A stretch of 64,000 nt of DNA from Amblyomma americanum (taxonomy: Eukaryota; Arthropoda; Arachnida; Ixodida; Ixodidae). Below the pieces are notes generated by a model that did no database searches, was not told the origin of the DNA, and saw nothing but the letters and a program-made list of their open reading frames with translations. Below are positions 11,327 through 24,801 of this stretch, in pieces (positions within the stretch are counted from its first letter, which is position 1; every line of letters begins with the position of its first letter). The stretch lies in NCBI RefSeq assembly GCF_052857255.1, contig NC_135504.1:141076121-141140120 (forward strand), written 5' to 3'. A program made the position numbers and the translations under genes.

Positions 11327-14016
11327 GTGCTGCATAAAATCTGCGCTGGAGAAACTCCGGGCTGGAGAAACTCCGCGCTGGAGAAACTCCGTGCTGGACA
11401 AACTCCGCGCTGGAGAAACTTCGCGTTGGAGAAACTGCGCGTTGGAGAAACTCCGCGTTGGAGAAACTCCGCGTTGGAGAAATTCCGCGTTGGAGAGAGT
11501 CTGCGATGGAGAAATTCCGCGCTGGAGAAACTCCGCGTTTGAGAAACTCCGAACTCTAGAAACTCCGCGATGGAGACACTCCGCGCTGGAGAAACTCCGC
11601 GTTGGAGAAAGTCCGCTTTGGAGAAGATCCGCGTTGGAGAAAGTCCGCGTTGGAGAAAGTCCGCGTTGGAGAAACTCCGCGTTGTATAAACTCCGCGATG
11701 AAGAAAGTCCGCGACGGACAAACTCCGCGATGGAGAAACTCCGCGTTGGAGAAAAGACCGCTCTGGAGAAACTCTACACTGGAGAAACTCCGCGCTGGGG
11801 CAACTTCGCGTTGGAGAAACTGCGCGTTGGACAAACTTCGCTTTGAAGAAACGGCGCGTTGGAGAAACTCCGCGTTAGAGAAACTCCGCGCTTGAAACAC
11901 ACCGCGCTGGAGAAACTCCGCGTTGGAGAAAGTCCGCGTCGGAGAAGGTCCGCGTTGGAGAAAGTCCGCGTTGGAGAAAATCCGTGATGTAGAAACTCCG
12001 CCTTGGAGAAACTTCGCTTTGAAGAAAGTCCGCGTTGGAGAAAGTCCGCGCTGGAGAAACTCCGCGTTGTATAAACTCCGCGCTGGAGAAACTCCGCGAT
12101 GGAGAACCTCCGCGACGGACAAACTCTGCGATGGAGAAGCTCCGCGTTGGAGAAAAGTCAGCTCTGGAGAAACTCTACGCTGAAGAAACTCCGCGCTAGC
12201 GCAACTCCGCGTTCGAGAAACTCCGCGCTGGAGAAACTCCGTGCTGCATAAAATCTGGGCTGGAGAAACTCCGGGCTGGAGAAACTCCGTGTTGGAGAAA
12301 CTCCGCGCTGGAGAAACTTCGCGTTGGAGAAACTGCGCGTTGGAGAAACTCCGCGTTGGAGAAAGTCCGCGTTGGAGAAAGTCCGCGTTGGAGAGTGTCC
12401 GCGATGGAGAAACTCCGCGCTGGAGAAACTCCGTGGTGGGGAAACTTCGCGTAGGAGAAACGGCGCGTTGGAGAAGCTCCGCGTTGGAGAAACACCGCGC
12501 TTGAAACACACCGCGCTGGAGAAACTCCGCGTTGGAGAAAGTCCGCGTTGGAGAAGGTCCGCGTTGGAGAAAGTCCGCGTTGGAGAAACTCCGCGTTGGA
12601 GAAACTCTGCGTTGGAGAAAGTCCGCGTTGGAGAAAGTCCGCGTTGGTGAGAGTCCGCGATGGAGAAACTCCGCGCTGGAGAAACTGCGCGTTTGAGAAA
12701 CTCCGAACTGGAGAAACTCCGCGATGGAGACAATCCGCTTTGGAGAAAGTCCGCGTTGGAGAAAGTCCGCGTTGGAGAGCCCGCGATGGAGAAACTCCGC
12801 GCTGGAGAAAAATCGGGCTGGAGAAACTCCGTGTTGGAGAAACTCCGCGTTTGAGAAACTCCGAACTGGAGAAGCTCCGCGCTGGAGATTCTCCGCGGTG
12901 GAGAAACTCCGCGCTGGAGAAACTCCGTGTTGGAGAAACTCTGTGTTGGAGAAATTCCGCCTTGGAGAAACCTCGCTTTGAAGAAACAGCGCGTTGGAGA
13001 AACTCCGCGTTAGAGAAACTCCGCGCTTGAAACACACCGCGCTGGAGAAACTCCGCGTTAGAGAAAGTCCGCGTCGGAGAAGGTCCGCGTTGGAGAAAGT
13101 CCGCGTTGGAGAAAATTCGTGTTGTAGAAACTCCGCCTTGGAGAAACTTCGCGTTGAAGAAACGGCGCGTTGGAAAAACTCCGCGTTCGAGAAACTCCGC
13201 GTTGGAGAAAGTCCGCGTCGGAGAAGGTCCGCGTTGGAGAAACTCCGCGTTGGAGAAACTCCGTGTTGTAGAAACTCCACTTTGGAGAAACTTCGCGTTG
13301 AAGAAACGGCGCGTTGGAGATTCTCCGCGTTGGAGAAACTCCGCACTTGAAACACACCTCGCTGGAGAAACTCCGCGTTGGAGAAAGTCCGCGTTGGAGA
13401 AGGTCCGCGTTGGAGAAAGTCCGCGTTGGAGAAAGTCCGCGTTGGAGAAACTCCGCGTTGAAGAAAGTCCGCGTTGGAGAAAGTCCGCGCTGGAGAAACT
13501 CCGCGTTGTATAAACTCCGCGATGAAGAAAGTCCGCGACGGACAAACTCCGCGATGGAGAAACTCCGCGTTGGAGAAAAGTCCGCTCTGGAGAAACTCTA
13601 CGCTGGAGAAACTCCGCGATGGAGACACTCCGCGCTGGAGAAACTCCGCGCTGGAGAAACTCCGCGCTGGAGAAACTCCGTGTTGGGGAAACTTCGCGTT
13701 GGAGAAACGGTGCGTTGGAGAAGCTCCGCGTTGGAGAAACTCCGCGCTTGAAACACACCACGGTGGAGAAACTCCGCGTTGGAGAAAGTCCGCGTTGGAG
13801 AAGGTCCGCGTTGGAGAAAGTCCGCGCTGGAGAAACTCCGCGTTGTATAAACTCCGCGCTGGAGAAGCTCCGCGATGAAGAAAATCCGCGACGGACAAAC
13901 TCCGCGATGGAGAAACTCCGCGTTGGAGTAAAGTCCGCTCTGGAGAAACTCTACGCTGGAGAAACTCTGCGCTGGAGCAACTCCGCGTTGGAGAAACTCC
14001 GCGCTGGAGAAACTCC
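11327..14016 (+). repeat. HOR unit 4 (A1 to A1, 2,690 bp)
   Basis: It holds a B1 landmark at 12,241. The unit is homologous to 2,576-5,060 in its first 2.4 kb. After about 13,790 it switches to a sequence homologous to 7,830-8,600 (offset 5,965). The switch point marks a recombination junction within the 16-bp register. A TCTAGA hexamer variant recurs here near 11,553, as it does at the equivalent place in other HORs (for example 663-668). Confidence 0.8.
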
Positions 14017-16864
14017 GTGCTGCATAAAATCTGCGCTGGAGAAACTCCGGGCTGGAGAAACTCCGCGCTGGAGAAACTCCGTGCTGGACAAACTCCGCGC
14101 TGGAGAAACTTCGCGTTGGAGAAACTGCGCGTTGTAGAAACTCCGCGTTGGAAAAACTCCGCGTTGGAGAAAGTCCGCGTTGGAGAAATTCCGCGTTGGA
14201 GAGAGTGCGATGGAGAAATTCCGCGCTGGAGAAACTCCGCGTTTGAGAAACTCCGAACTCTAGAAACTCCGCGATCAAGAAAGTCCGCGACGGACAAACT
14301 CCGCGATGGAGAAACTCCGCGTTGGAGAAAAGACCGCTCTGGAGAAACTCTACACTGGAGAAACTCCGCGCTGTAGCAACTCCGCGTTGGAGAAACTCCG
14401 CTCTGGAGAAACTCCGTGCTGGACAAACTCCGCGCTGGAGAAACTCCGTGTTGGAGAAACTCCGCGCTGGAGAAACTTCGCGTTGGAGAAACTGCGCGTT
14501 GGAGAAACTTCGCTTTGAAGAAACGGCGCGTTGGAGAAACTCCGCGTTAGAGAAACTCCGCGCTTGAAACACACCGCGCTGGAGAAACTCCGCGTTGGAG
14601 AAAGTCCGCGTCGGAGAAGGTCCGCGTTGGAGAAAGTCCGCGTTGGAGAAAATCCGTGATGTAGAAACTCCGCCTTGGAGAAACTTCGCGTTGAAGAAAC
14701 GGCGCGTTGGAGATACTCCGCGTTGGAGAAACTACGCGCTTGAAACACACCGCGCTGGAGAAACTCCGCGTTGGAGAAAGTCCGCGTTGGAGAAGGTCCG
14801 CGTTGGAGAAAGTCCACGTTGGAGAAAGTCCGCGTTGGAGAAACTCCGCGTTTAAGAAAGTCCGCGTTGGAGAAAGTCCGCGCTGGAGAAACTCAGCGTT
14901 GTATAAACTCCGCGCTGGAGAAACTCCGCGATGGAGAACCTCCGCGACGGACAAACTCCGCGATGGAGAAACTCCGCGTTGGAGAAAAGTCAGCTCTGGA
15001 GAAACTCTACGCTGAAGAAACTCCGCGCTAGAGCAACTCCGCGTTCGAGAAACTCCGCGCTGGAGAAACTCCGTGCTGCGTAAAATCTGCGCTGGAGAAA
15101 CTCTGGGCTGGAGAAACTCCGTGTTGGAGAAACTCCGCGCTGGAGAAACTTCGCGTTGGAGAAACTGCGCGTTGGAGAAACTCCGCGTTGGAGAAAGTCC
15201 GCGTTGGAGAAAGTCCGCGTTGGAGAGTGTCCGCGATGGAGAAACTCCGCGCTGGAGAAACTCCGTGGTGGGGAAACTTCGCGTAGGAGAAACGGCGCGT
15301 TGGAGAAGCTCCGCGTTGGAGAAACACCGCGCTTGAAACACACCGCGCTGGAGAAACTCCGCGTTGGAGAAAGTCCGCGTTGGAGAAGGTCCGCGTTGGA
15401 GAAAGTCCGCGTTGGAGAAACTCCGCGTTGGAGAAACTCTGCGTTGGAGAAAGTCCGCGTTGGAGAAAGTCCGCGTTGGTGAGAGTCCGCGATGGAGAAA
15501 CTCCGCGCTGGAGAAACTGCGCGTTTGAGAAACTCCGAACTGGAGAAACTCCGCGATGGAGACAATCCGCTTTGGAGAAAGTCCGCGTTGGAGAAAGTCC
15601 GCGTTGGAGAGTCCGCGATGGAGAAACTCCGCGCTGGAGAAAAATCGGGCTGGAGAAACTCCGTGTTGGAGAAACTCCGCGTTTGAGAAACTCCGAACTG
15701 GAGAAGCTCCGCGCTGGAGATTCTCCGCGGTGGAGAAACTCCGCGCTGGAGAAACTCCGTGTTGGAGAAACTCTGTGTTGGAGAAATTCCGCCTTGGAGA
15801 AACCTCGCTTTGAAGAAACAGCGCGTTGGAGAAACTCCGCGTTAGAGAAACTCCGCGCTTGAAACACACCGCGCTGGAGAAACTCCGCGTTAGAGAAAGT
15901 CCGCGTCGGAGAAGGTCCGCGTTGGAGAAAGTCCGCGTTGGAGAAAATTCGTGTTGTAGAAACTCCGCCTTGGAGAAACTTCGCGTTGAAGAAACGGCGC
16001 GTTGGAAAAGCTCCGCGTTCGAGAAACTCCGCGTTGGAGAAAGTCCGCGTCGGAGAAGGTCCGCGTTGGAGAAACTCCGCGTTGGAGAAACTCCGTGTTG
16101 TAGAAACTCCACTTTGGAGAAACTTCGCGTTGAAGAAACGGCGCGTTGGAGATTCTCCGCGTTGGAGAAACTCCGCACTTGAAACACACCTCGCTGGAGA
16201 AACTCCGCGTTGGAGAAAGTCCGCGTTGGAGAAGGTCCGCGTTGGAGAAAGTCCGCGTTGGAGAAAGTCCGCGTTGGAGAAACTCCGCGTTGAAGAAAGT
16301 CCGCGTTGGAGAAAGTCCGCGCTGGAGAAACTCCGCGTTGTATAAACTCCGCGATGAAGAAAGTCCGCGACGGACAAACTCCGCGATGGAGAAACTCCGC
16401 GTTGGAGAAAAGTCCGCTCTGGAGAAACTCTACGCTGGAGAAACTCCGCGATGGAGACACTCCGCGCTGGAGAAACTCCGCGCTGGAGAAACTCCGCGCT
16501 GGAGAAACTCCGTGTTGGGGAAACTTCGCGTTGGAGAAACGGTGCGTTGGAGAAGCTCCGCGTTGGAGAAACTCCGCGCTTGAAACACACCACGGTGGAG
16601 AAACTCCGCGTTGGAGAAAGTCCGCGTTGGAGAAGGTCCGCGTTGGAGAAAGTCCGCGTTGGAGAACGTCCGCGCTGGAGAAACTCCGCGTTGTATAAAC
16701 TCCGCGCTGGAGAAACTCCGCGATGAAGAAAATCCGCGACGGACAAACTCCGCGATGGAGAAACTCCGCGTTGGAGAAAAGTCCACTCTGGAGAAACTCT
16801 ACGCTGGAGAAACTCCGCGCTGGAGCAACTCCGCGTTGGAGAAACTCCGCGCTGGAGAAACTCC
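14017..16864 (+). repeat. HOR unit 5 (A1 to A2, 2,848 bp)
   Basis: It holds a B3 landmark at 15,073. The first part aligns with about 19,603-20,990 at an offset of 5,586, the dimer-of-HOR spacing. The second part aligns with about 3,320-5,313 at 11,535-11,551. Confidence 0.82.
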
Positions 16865-19602
16865 GTGCTGCATAAAATGTGCGCTGGAGAAACTCCGGGC
16901 TGGAGAAACTCCGCGCTGGAGAAACTCCGTGCTGGACAAACTCCGCGCTGGAGAAACTTCGCGTTGGAGAAACTGCGCGTTGGAGAAACTCCGCGTTGGA
17001 GAAACTCCGCGTTGGAGAAAGTCCGCGTTGGAGAAATTCCGCGTTGGAGAGAGTCTGCGATGGAGAAATTCCGCGCTGGAGAAACTCCGCGTTTGAGAAA
17101 CTCCGAACTCTAGAAACTCCGCGATGGAGACACTCCGCGCTGGAGAAACTCCGCGTTGGAGAAAGTCCGCGTTGGAGAAGATCCGCGTTGGAGAAAGTCC
17201 GCGTTGGAGAAAGTCCGCGTTGGAGAAACTCCGCGTTGAAGAAAGTCCGCGTTGGAGAAAGTCCGCGCTGGAGAAACTCCGCGTTGTATAAACTCCGCGA
17301 TGAAGAAAGTCCGCGACGGACAAACTCCGCGATGGAGAAACTCCGCGTTGGAGAAAAGACCGCTCTGGAGAAACTCTACACTGGAGAAACTCCGCGCTGT
17401 AGCAACTCCGCGTTGGAGAATCTCCGCGCTGGAGAAACTCCGTGCTGGACAAACTCCGCGCTGGAGAAACTCCGTGTTGGAGAAACTCCGCGCTGGAGAA
17501 ACTTCGCGTTGGAGAAACTGCGCGTTGGAGAAAGTCCGCGTCGGAGAAGGTCCGCGTTGGAGAATGTCCGCGTTGGAGAAGGTCCGCGTTGGAGAAAGTC
17601 CACGTTGGAGAAAGTCCGCGTTGGAGAAACTCCGCGTTCAAGAAAGTCCGCGTTGGAGAAAGTCCGCGCTGGAGAAACTCCGCGTTGTATAAACTCCGCG
17701 CTGGAGAAACTCCGCGATGGAGAACCTCCGCGACGGACAAACTCCGCGATGGAGAAACTCCGCGTTGGAGAAAAGTCCGTTCTGGAGAAACTCTACGCTG
17801 AAGAAACTCCGCGCTAGAGCAACTCCGCGTTCGAGAAACTCCGCGCTGGAGAAACTCCGTGCTGCATAAAATCTGCGCTGGAGAAAATCCGGGCTGGAGA
17901 AACTCCGTGTTGGAGAAACTCCGCGCTGGAGAAACTTCGCGTTGGAGAAACTGCGCGTTGGAGAAACTCCGCGTTGGAGAAACTCCGCGTTGGAGAAAGT
18001 CCGCGTTGGAGAAAGTCCGCGTTGGAGAGTGTCCGCGATGGAGAAACTCCGCGCTGGAGAAACTCCGTGGTGGGGAAACTTCGCGTAGGAGAAACGGCGC
18101 GTTGGAGAAGCTCCGCGTTGGAGAAACACCGCGCTTGAAACACACCGCGCTGGAGAAACTCCGCGTTGGAGAAAGTCCGCGTTGGAGAAGGTCCGCGTTG
18201 GAGAAAGTCCGCGTTGGAGAAAGTCCGCGCTGGAGAAACTGCGCGTTGGAGAAACTGCGCGTTGGAGAAACTCCGCCTTGGAGAAACTCTGCGTTGGAGA
18301 AAGTCCGCGTTGGAGAAAGTCCGCGTTGGTGAGAGTCCGCGATGGAGAAACTCCGAACTGGAGAAACTCCGCGATGGAGACAATCCGCGCTGGAGAAATT
18401 CCGCGCTGAAGAAACTCCGTGTAGGAGAAACTCCGTGTTGGAGAAACTCCGCGTTGGAGAAACTCCGCTTTGGAGAAAGTCCGCGTTGGAGAAAGTCCGC
18501 GTTGGAGAATCCGGGATGGAGAAACTCCGCGCTGGAGAAAAGTCGGGCTGGAGAAACTCCGTGTTGGAGAAACTCCGCGTTTGAGAAACTCCGAACTGGA
18601 GAAGCTCCGCGCTGGAGATTCTCCGCGGTGGAGAAACTCCGCGCTGGAGAAACTTCGTGTTGGAGAAACTCTGTGTTGGAGAAATTCCGCCTTAGAGAAA
18701 CTTCGCTTTGAAGAAACGGCGCGTTGGAGAAACTCCGCGTTAGAGAAACTCCGCGCTTGAAACACACCACGCTGGAGAAACTCCGCGTTGGAGAAAATCC
18801 GCGTCGGAGAAGGTCCGCGTTGGAGAAACTCCGCGTTGGAGAAACTCCGTGTTGTAGAAACTCCGCTTTGGAGAAACTTCGCGTTGAAAAAACGGCGCGT
18901 TGGAGATTCTCCGCGTTGGAGAAACTCCGCACTTGAAACACACCTCGCTGGAGAAACTCCGCGTTGGAGAAAGTCCGCGTTGGAGAAGGTCCGCGTTGGA
19001 GAAAGTCCGCGTTGGAGAAAGTCCGCGTTGGAGAAACTCCGCGTTGAAGAAAGTCCGCGTTGGAGAAAGTCCGCGCTGGAGAATCTCCGCGTTGTATAAA
19101 CTCCGCGATGAAGAAAGTCCGCGACGGACAAACTCCGCGATGGAGAAGCTCCGCGTTGGAGAAAAGTCCGCTCTGGAGAAACTCTACGCTGGAGAAACTC
19201 CGTGATGGAGACACTCCGCGCTGGAGAAACTCCGCGCTGGAGAAACTCCGCGCTGGAGAAACTCCGTGTTGGGGAAACTTCGCGTTGGAGAAACGGTGCG
19301 TTGGAGAAGCTCCGCGTTGGAGAAACTCCGCGCTTGAAACACACCACGGTGGAGAAACTCCGCGTTGGAGAAGGTCCGCGTTGGAGAAAGTCCGCGTTGG
19401 AGAAAGTCCGCGCTGGAGAAACTCCGCGTTGTATAAACTCCGCGCTGGAGAAGCTCCGCGATGAAGAAAATCCGCGACGGACAAACTCCGCGATGGAGAA
19501 ACTCCGCGTTGGAGTAAAGTCCGCTCTGGAGAAACTCTACGCTGGAGAAACTCTGCGCTGGAGCAACTCCGCGTTGGAGAAACTCCGCGCTGGAGAAACT
19601 CC
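16865..19602 (+). repeat. HOR unit 6 (A2 to A1, 2,738 bp)
   Basis: This is the near-identical partner of 5,314-8,051, with a B2 landmark at 17,859. Private differences include GTCCGTTCTGG near 17,778 in place of GTCCGCTCTGG, and GGAGAATCTCC near 19,080 in place of GGAGAAACTCC. Equal length with few substitutions implies a recent common origin. Confidence 0.85.
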
Positions 19603-22600
19603 GTGCTGCATAAAATCTGCGCTGGAGAAACTCCGGGCTGGAGAAACTCCGCGCTGGAGAAACTCCGTGCTGGACAAACTCCGCGCTGGAGAAACTTCGC
19701 GTTGGAGAAACTGCGCGTTGTAGAAACTCCGCGTTGGAAAAACTCCGCGTTGGAGAAAGTCCGCGTTGGAGAAATTCCGCGTTGGAGAGAGTGCGATGGA
19801 GAAATTCCGCGCTGGAGAAACTCCGCGTTTGAGAAACTCCGAACTCTAGAAACTCCGCGATCAAGAAAGTCCGCGACGGACAAACTCCGCGATGGAGAAA
19901 CTCCGCGTTGGAGAAAAGACCGCTCTGGAGAAACTCTACACTGGAGAAACTCCGCGCTGTAGCAACTCCGCGTTGGAGAAACTCCGCTCTGGAGAAACTC
20001 CGTGCTGGACAAACTCCGCGCTGGAGAAACTCCGTGTTGGAGAAACTCCGCGCTGGAGAAACTTCGCGTTGGAGAAACTGCGCGTTGGAGAAACTTCGCT
20101 TTGAAGAAACGGCGCGTTGGAGAAACTCCGCGTTAGAGAAACTCCGCGCTTGAAACACACCGCGCTGGAGAAACTCCGCGTTGGAGAAAGTCCGCGTCGG
20201 AGAAGGTCCGCGTTGGAGAAAGTCCGCGTTGGAGAAAATCCGTGATGTAGAAACTCCGCCTTGGAGAAACTTCGCGTTGAAGAAACGGCGCGTTGGAGAT
20301 ACTCCGCGTTGGAGAAACTACGCGCTTGAAACACACCGCGCTGGAGAAACTCCGCGTTGGAGAAAGTCCGCGTTGGAGAAGGTCCGCGTTGGAGAAAGTC
20401 CACGTTGGAGAAAGTCCGCGTTGGAGAAACTCCGCGTTCAAGAAAGTCCGCGTTGGAGAAAGTCCGCGCTGGAGAAACTCAGCGTTGTATAAACTCCGCG
20501 CTGGAGAAACTCCGCGATGGAGAACCTCCGCGACGGACAAACTCCGCGATGGAGAAACTCCGCGTTGGAGAAAAGTCAGCTCTGGAGAAACTCTACGCTG
20601 AAGAAACTCCGCGCTAGAGCAACTCCGCGTTCGAGAAACTCCGCGCTGGAGAAACTCCGTGCTGCGTAAAATCTGCGCTGGAGAAACTCTGGGCTGGAGA
20701 AACTCCGTGTTGGAGAAACTCCGCGCTGGAGAAACTTCGCGTTGGAGAAACTGCGCGTTGGAGAAACTCCGCGTTGGAGAAAGTCCGCGTTGGAGAAAGT
20801 CCGCGTTGGAGAGTGTCCGCGATGGAGAAACTCCGCGCTGGAGAAACTCCGTGGTGGGGAAACTTCGCGTAGGAGAAACGGCGCGTTGGAGAAGCTCCGC
20901 GTTGGAGAAACACCGCGCTTGAAACACACCGCGCTGGAGAAACTCCGCGTTGGAGAAAGTCCGCGTTGGAGAAGGTCCGCGTTGGAGAAAGTCCGCGTTG
21001 GAGAAAGTCCGCGCTGGAGAAACTGCGCGTTGGAGAAACTGCGCGTTGGAGAAACTCCGCGTTGGAGAAACTCTGCGTTGGAGAAAGTCCGCGTTGGAGA
21101 AAGTCCGCGTTGGTGAGAGTCCGCGATGGAGAAACTCCGCGCTGGAGAAACTGCGCGTTTGAGAAACTCCGAACTGGAGAAACTCCGAGATGGAGACAAT
21201 CCGCGCTGGAGAAACTCCGCGCTGAAGAAACTCCGTGTAGGAGAAACTCCGTGTTGGAGAAACTCCGCGTTGGAGAAACTCCGCTTTGGAGAAAGTCCGC
21301 GTTGGAGAAAGTCCGCGTTGGAGAGTCCGCGATGGAGAAACTCCGCGCTGGAGAAAAATCGGGCTGGAGAAACTCCGTGTTCGAGAAACTCCGCGTTTGA
21401 GAAACTCCGAACTGGAGAAGCTCCGCGCTGGAGATTCTCCGCGGTGGAGAAACTCCGCGCTGGAGAAACTCCGTGTTGGAGAAACTCTGTGTTGGAGAAA
21501 TTCCGCCTTGGAGAAACTTCGCTTTGAAGAAACGGCGCGTTGGAGAAACTCCGCGTTAGAGAAACTCCGCGCTTGAAACACACCGCGCTGGAGAAACTCC
21601 GCGTTAGAGAAAGTCCGCGTCGGAGAAGGTCCGCGTTGGAGAAAGTCCGCGTTGGAGAAAATTCGTGTTGTAGAAACTCCGCCTTGGAGAAACTTCGCGT
21701 TGAAGAAACGGCGCGTTGGAAAAACTCCGCGTTCGAGAAACTCCGCGCTTGAAACACACCGCGCTGGAGAAACTCCGCGTTGGAGAAAGTCCGCGTCGGA
21801 GAAGGTCCGCGTTGGAGAAACTCCGCGTTGGAGAAACTCCGTGTTGTAGAAACTCCGCTTTGGAGAAACTTCGCGTTGAAGAAACGGCGCGTTGGAGATT
21901 CTCCGCGTTGGAGAAACTCCGCACTTGAAACACACCTCGCTGGAGAAACTCCGCGTTGGAGAAAGTCCGCGTTGGAGAAGGTCCGCGTTGGAGAAAGTCC
22001 ACGTTGGAGAAAGTCCGCGTTGGAGAAACTCCGCGTTCAAGAAATCCGCGTTGGAGAAAGTCCGCGCTGGAGAAACTCCGCGTTGTATAAACTCCGCGCT
22101 GGAGAAACTCCGCGATGGAGAACCTCCGCGACGGACAAACTCCGCGATGGAGAAACTCCGCGTTGGAGAAAAGTCCGCTCTGGAGAAACTCTACGCTGAA
22201 GAAACTCCGCGCTAGAGCAACTCCGCGTTCGAGAAACTCCGCGCTGGAGAAACTCCGTGCTGCATAAAATCTGCGCTGGAGAAAATCCGGGCTGGAGAAA
22301 CTCCGTGTTGGAGAAACTCCGCGCTGGAGAAACTTCGCGTTGGAGAAACTGCGCGTTGGAGAAACTCCGCGTTTGAGAAACTCCGCGTTGGAGAAAGTCC
22401 GCGTTGGAGAAAGTCCGCGTTGGAGAGTGTCCGCGATGGAGAAACTCCGCGCTGGAGAAACTCCGTGGTGGGGAAACTTCGCGTAGGAGAAACGGCGCGT
22501 TGGAGAAGCTCCGCGTTGGAGAAACACCGCGCTTGAAACACACCGCGCTGGAGAAACTCCGCGTTGGAGAAAGTCCGCGTTGGAGAAAGTCCACGTTGGA

Positions 22601-24801
22601 GAAAGTCCGCGTTGGAGAAACTCCGCGTTCAAGAAAGTCCGCGTTGGAGAAAGTCCGCGCTGGAGAAACTCCGCGTTGTATAAACTCCGCGCTGGAGAAA
22701 CTCCGCGATGGAGAACCTCCGCGACGGACAAACTCCGCGATGGAGAAACTCCGCGTTGGAGAAAAGTCAGCTCTGGAGAAACTCTACGCTGAAGAAACTC
22801 CGCGCTAGAGCAACTCCGCGTTCGAGAAACTCCGCGCTGGAGAAACTCCGTGCTGCGTAAAATCTGCGCTGGAGAAACTCTGGGCTGGAGAAACTCCGTG
22901 TTGGAGAAACTCCGCGCTGGAGAAACTTCGCGTTGGAGAAACTGCGCGTTGGAGAAACTCCGCGTTGGAGAAAGTCCGCGTTGGAGAAAGTCCGCGTTGG
23001 AGAGTGTCCGCGATGGAGAAACTCCGCGCTGGAGAAACTCCGTGGTGGGGAAACTTCGCGTAGGAGAAACGGCGCGTTGGAGAAGCTCCGCGTTGGAGAA
23101 ACACCGCGCTTGAAACACACCGCGCTGGAGAAAGTCCGCGTTGGAGAAAGTCCGCGTTGGAGAAGGTCCGCGTTGGAGAAAGTCCGCGTTGGAGAAAGTC
23201 CGCGCTGGAGAAACTGCGCGTTGGAGAAACTGCGCGTTGGAGAAACTCCGCGTTGGAGAAACTCTGCGTTGGAGAAAGTCCGCGTTGGAGAAAGTCCGCG
23301 TTGGTGAGAGTCCGCGATGGAGAAACTCCGCGCTGGAGAAACTGCGCGTTTGAGAAACTCCGAACTGGAGAAACTCCGCGATGGAGACAATCCGCGCTGG
23401 AGAAACTCCGCGCTGAAGAAACTCCGTGTAGGAGAAACTCCGTGTTGGAGAAACTCCGCGTTGGAGAAACTCCGCTTTGGAGAAAGTCCGCGTTGGAGAA
23501 AGTCCGCGTTGGAGAGTCCGCGATGGAGAAACTCCGCGCTGGAGAAAAATCGGGCTGGAGAAACTCCGTGTTGGAGAAACTCCGCGTTTGAGAAACTCCG
23601 AACTGGAGAAGCTCCGCGCTGGAGATTCTCCGCGGTGGAGAAACTCCGCGCTGGAGAAACTCCGTGTTGGAGAAACTCTGTGTTGGAGAAATTCCGCCTT
23701 GGAGAAACTTCGCTTTGAAGAAACGGCGCGTTGGAGAAACTCCGCGTTAGAGAAACTCCGCGCTTGAAACACACCGCGCTGGAGAAACTCCGCGTTAGAG
23801 AAAGTCCGCGTCGGAGAAGGTCCGCGTTGGAGAAAGTCCGCGTTGGAGAAAATTCGTGTTGTAGAAACTCCGCCTTGGAGAAACTTCGCGTTGAAGAAAC
23901 GGCGCGTTGGAAAAACTCCGCGTTCGAGAAACTCCGCGCTTGAAACACACCGCGCTGGAGAAACTCCGCGTTGGAGAAAGTCCGCGTCGGAGAAGGTCCG
24001 CGTTGGAGAAACTCCGCGTTGGAGAAACTTCGTGTTGTAGAAACTCCGCTTTGGAGAAACTTCGCGTTGAAGAAACGGCGCGTTGGAGATTCTCCGCGTT
24101 GGAGAAACTCCGCACTTGAAACACACCTCGCTGGAGAAACTCCGCGTTGGAGAAAGTCCGCGTTGGAGAAGGTCCGCGTTGGAGAAAGTCCGCGTTGGAG
24201 AAAGTCCGCGTTGGAGAAACTCCGCGTTGAAGAAAATCCGCGTTGGAGAAAGTCCGCGCTGGAGAAACTCCGCGTTGTATAAACTCCGCGATGAAGAAAG
24301 TCCGCGACGGACAAACTCCGCGATGGAGAAACTCCGCGTTGGAGAAAAGTCCGCTCTGGAGAAACTCTACGCTGGAGAAACTCCGCGATGGAGACACTCC
24401 GCGCTGGAGAAACTCCGCGCTGGAGAAACTCCGCGCTGGAGGAACTCCGTGTTGGGGAAACTTCGCGTTGGAGAAACGGTGCGTTGGAGAAGCTCCGCGT
24501 TGGAGAAACTCCGCGCTTGAAACACACCACGGTGGAGAAACTCCGCGTTGGAGAAAGTCCGCGTTGGAGAAGGTCCACGTTGGAGAAAGTCCGCGTTGGA
24601 GAACGTCCGCGCTGGAGAAACTCCGCGTTGTATAAACTCCGCGCTGGAGAAACTCCGCGATGAAGAAAATCCGCGACGGACAAACTCCGCGATGGAGAAA
24701 CTCCGCGTTGGAGAAAAGTCCGCTCTGGAGAAACTCTACGCTGGAGAAACTCCGCGCTGGAGCAACTCCGCGTTGGAGAAACTCCGCGCTGGAGAAACTC
24801 C
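19603..24801 (+). repeat. Rearranged HOR block with a 2,191-bp-offset internal duplication
   Basis: Successive landmarks are A1 (19,603), B3 (20,659), B2 (22,257), B3 (22,850) and then A2 (24,802). Two B types only 593 bp apart without an A between them indicate a join that skips part of a HOR. The stretch of about 20,390-22,030 is repeated at about 22,581-24,221 with an exact offset of 2,191 bp. The left copy also forms the right end of the 6.7-kb segment shared with about 3,320-9,990. Confidence 0.8.

Noticed and set aside
22257..22850. Possible unique insertion between two close B landmarks
   Set aside because: The whole interval still reads as 16-bp monomers. The close spacing reflects a skipping junction between HORs, not inserted DNA.
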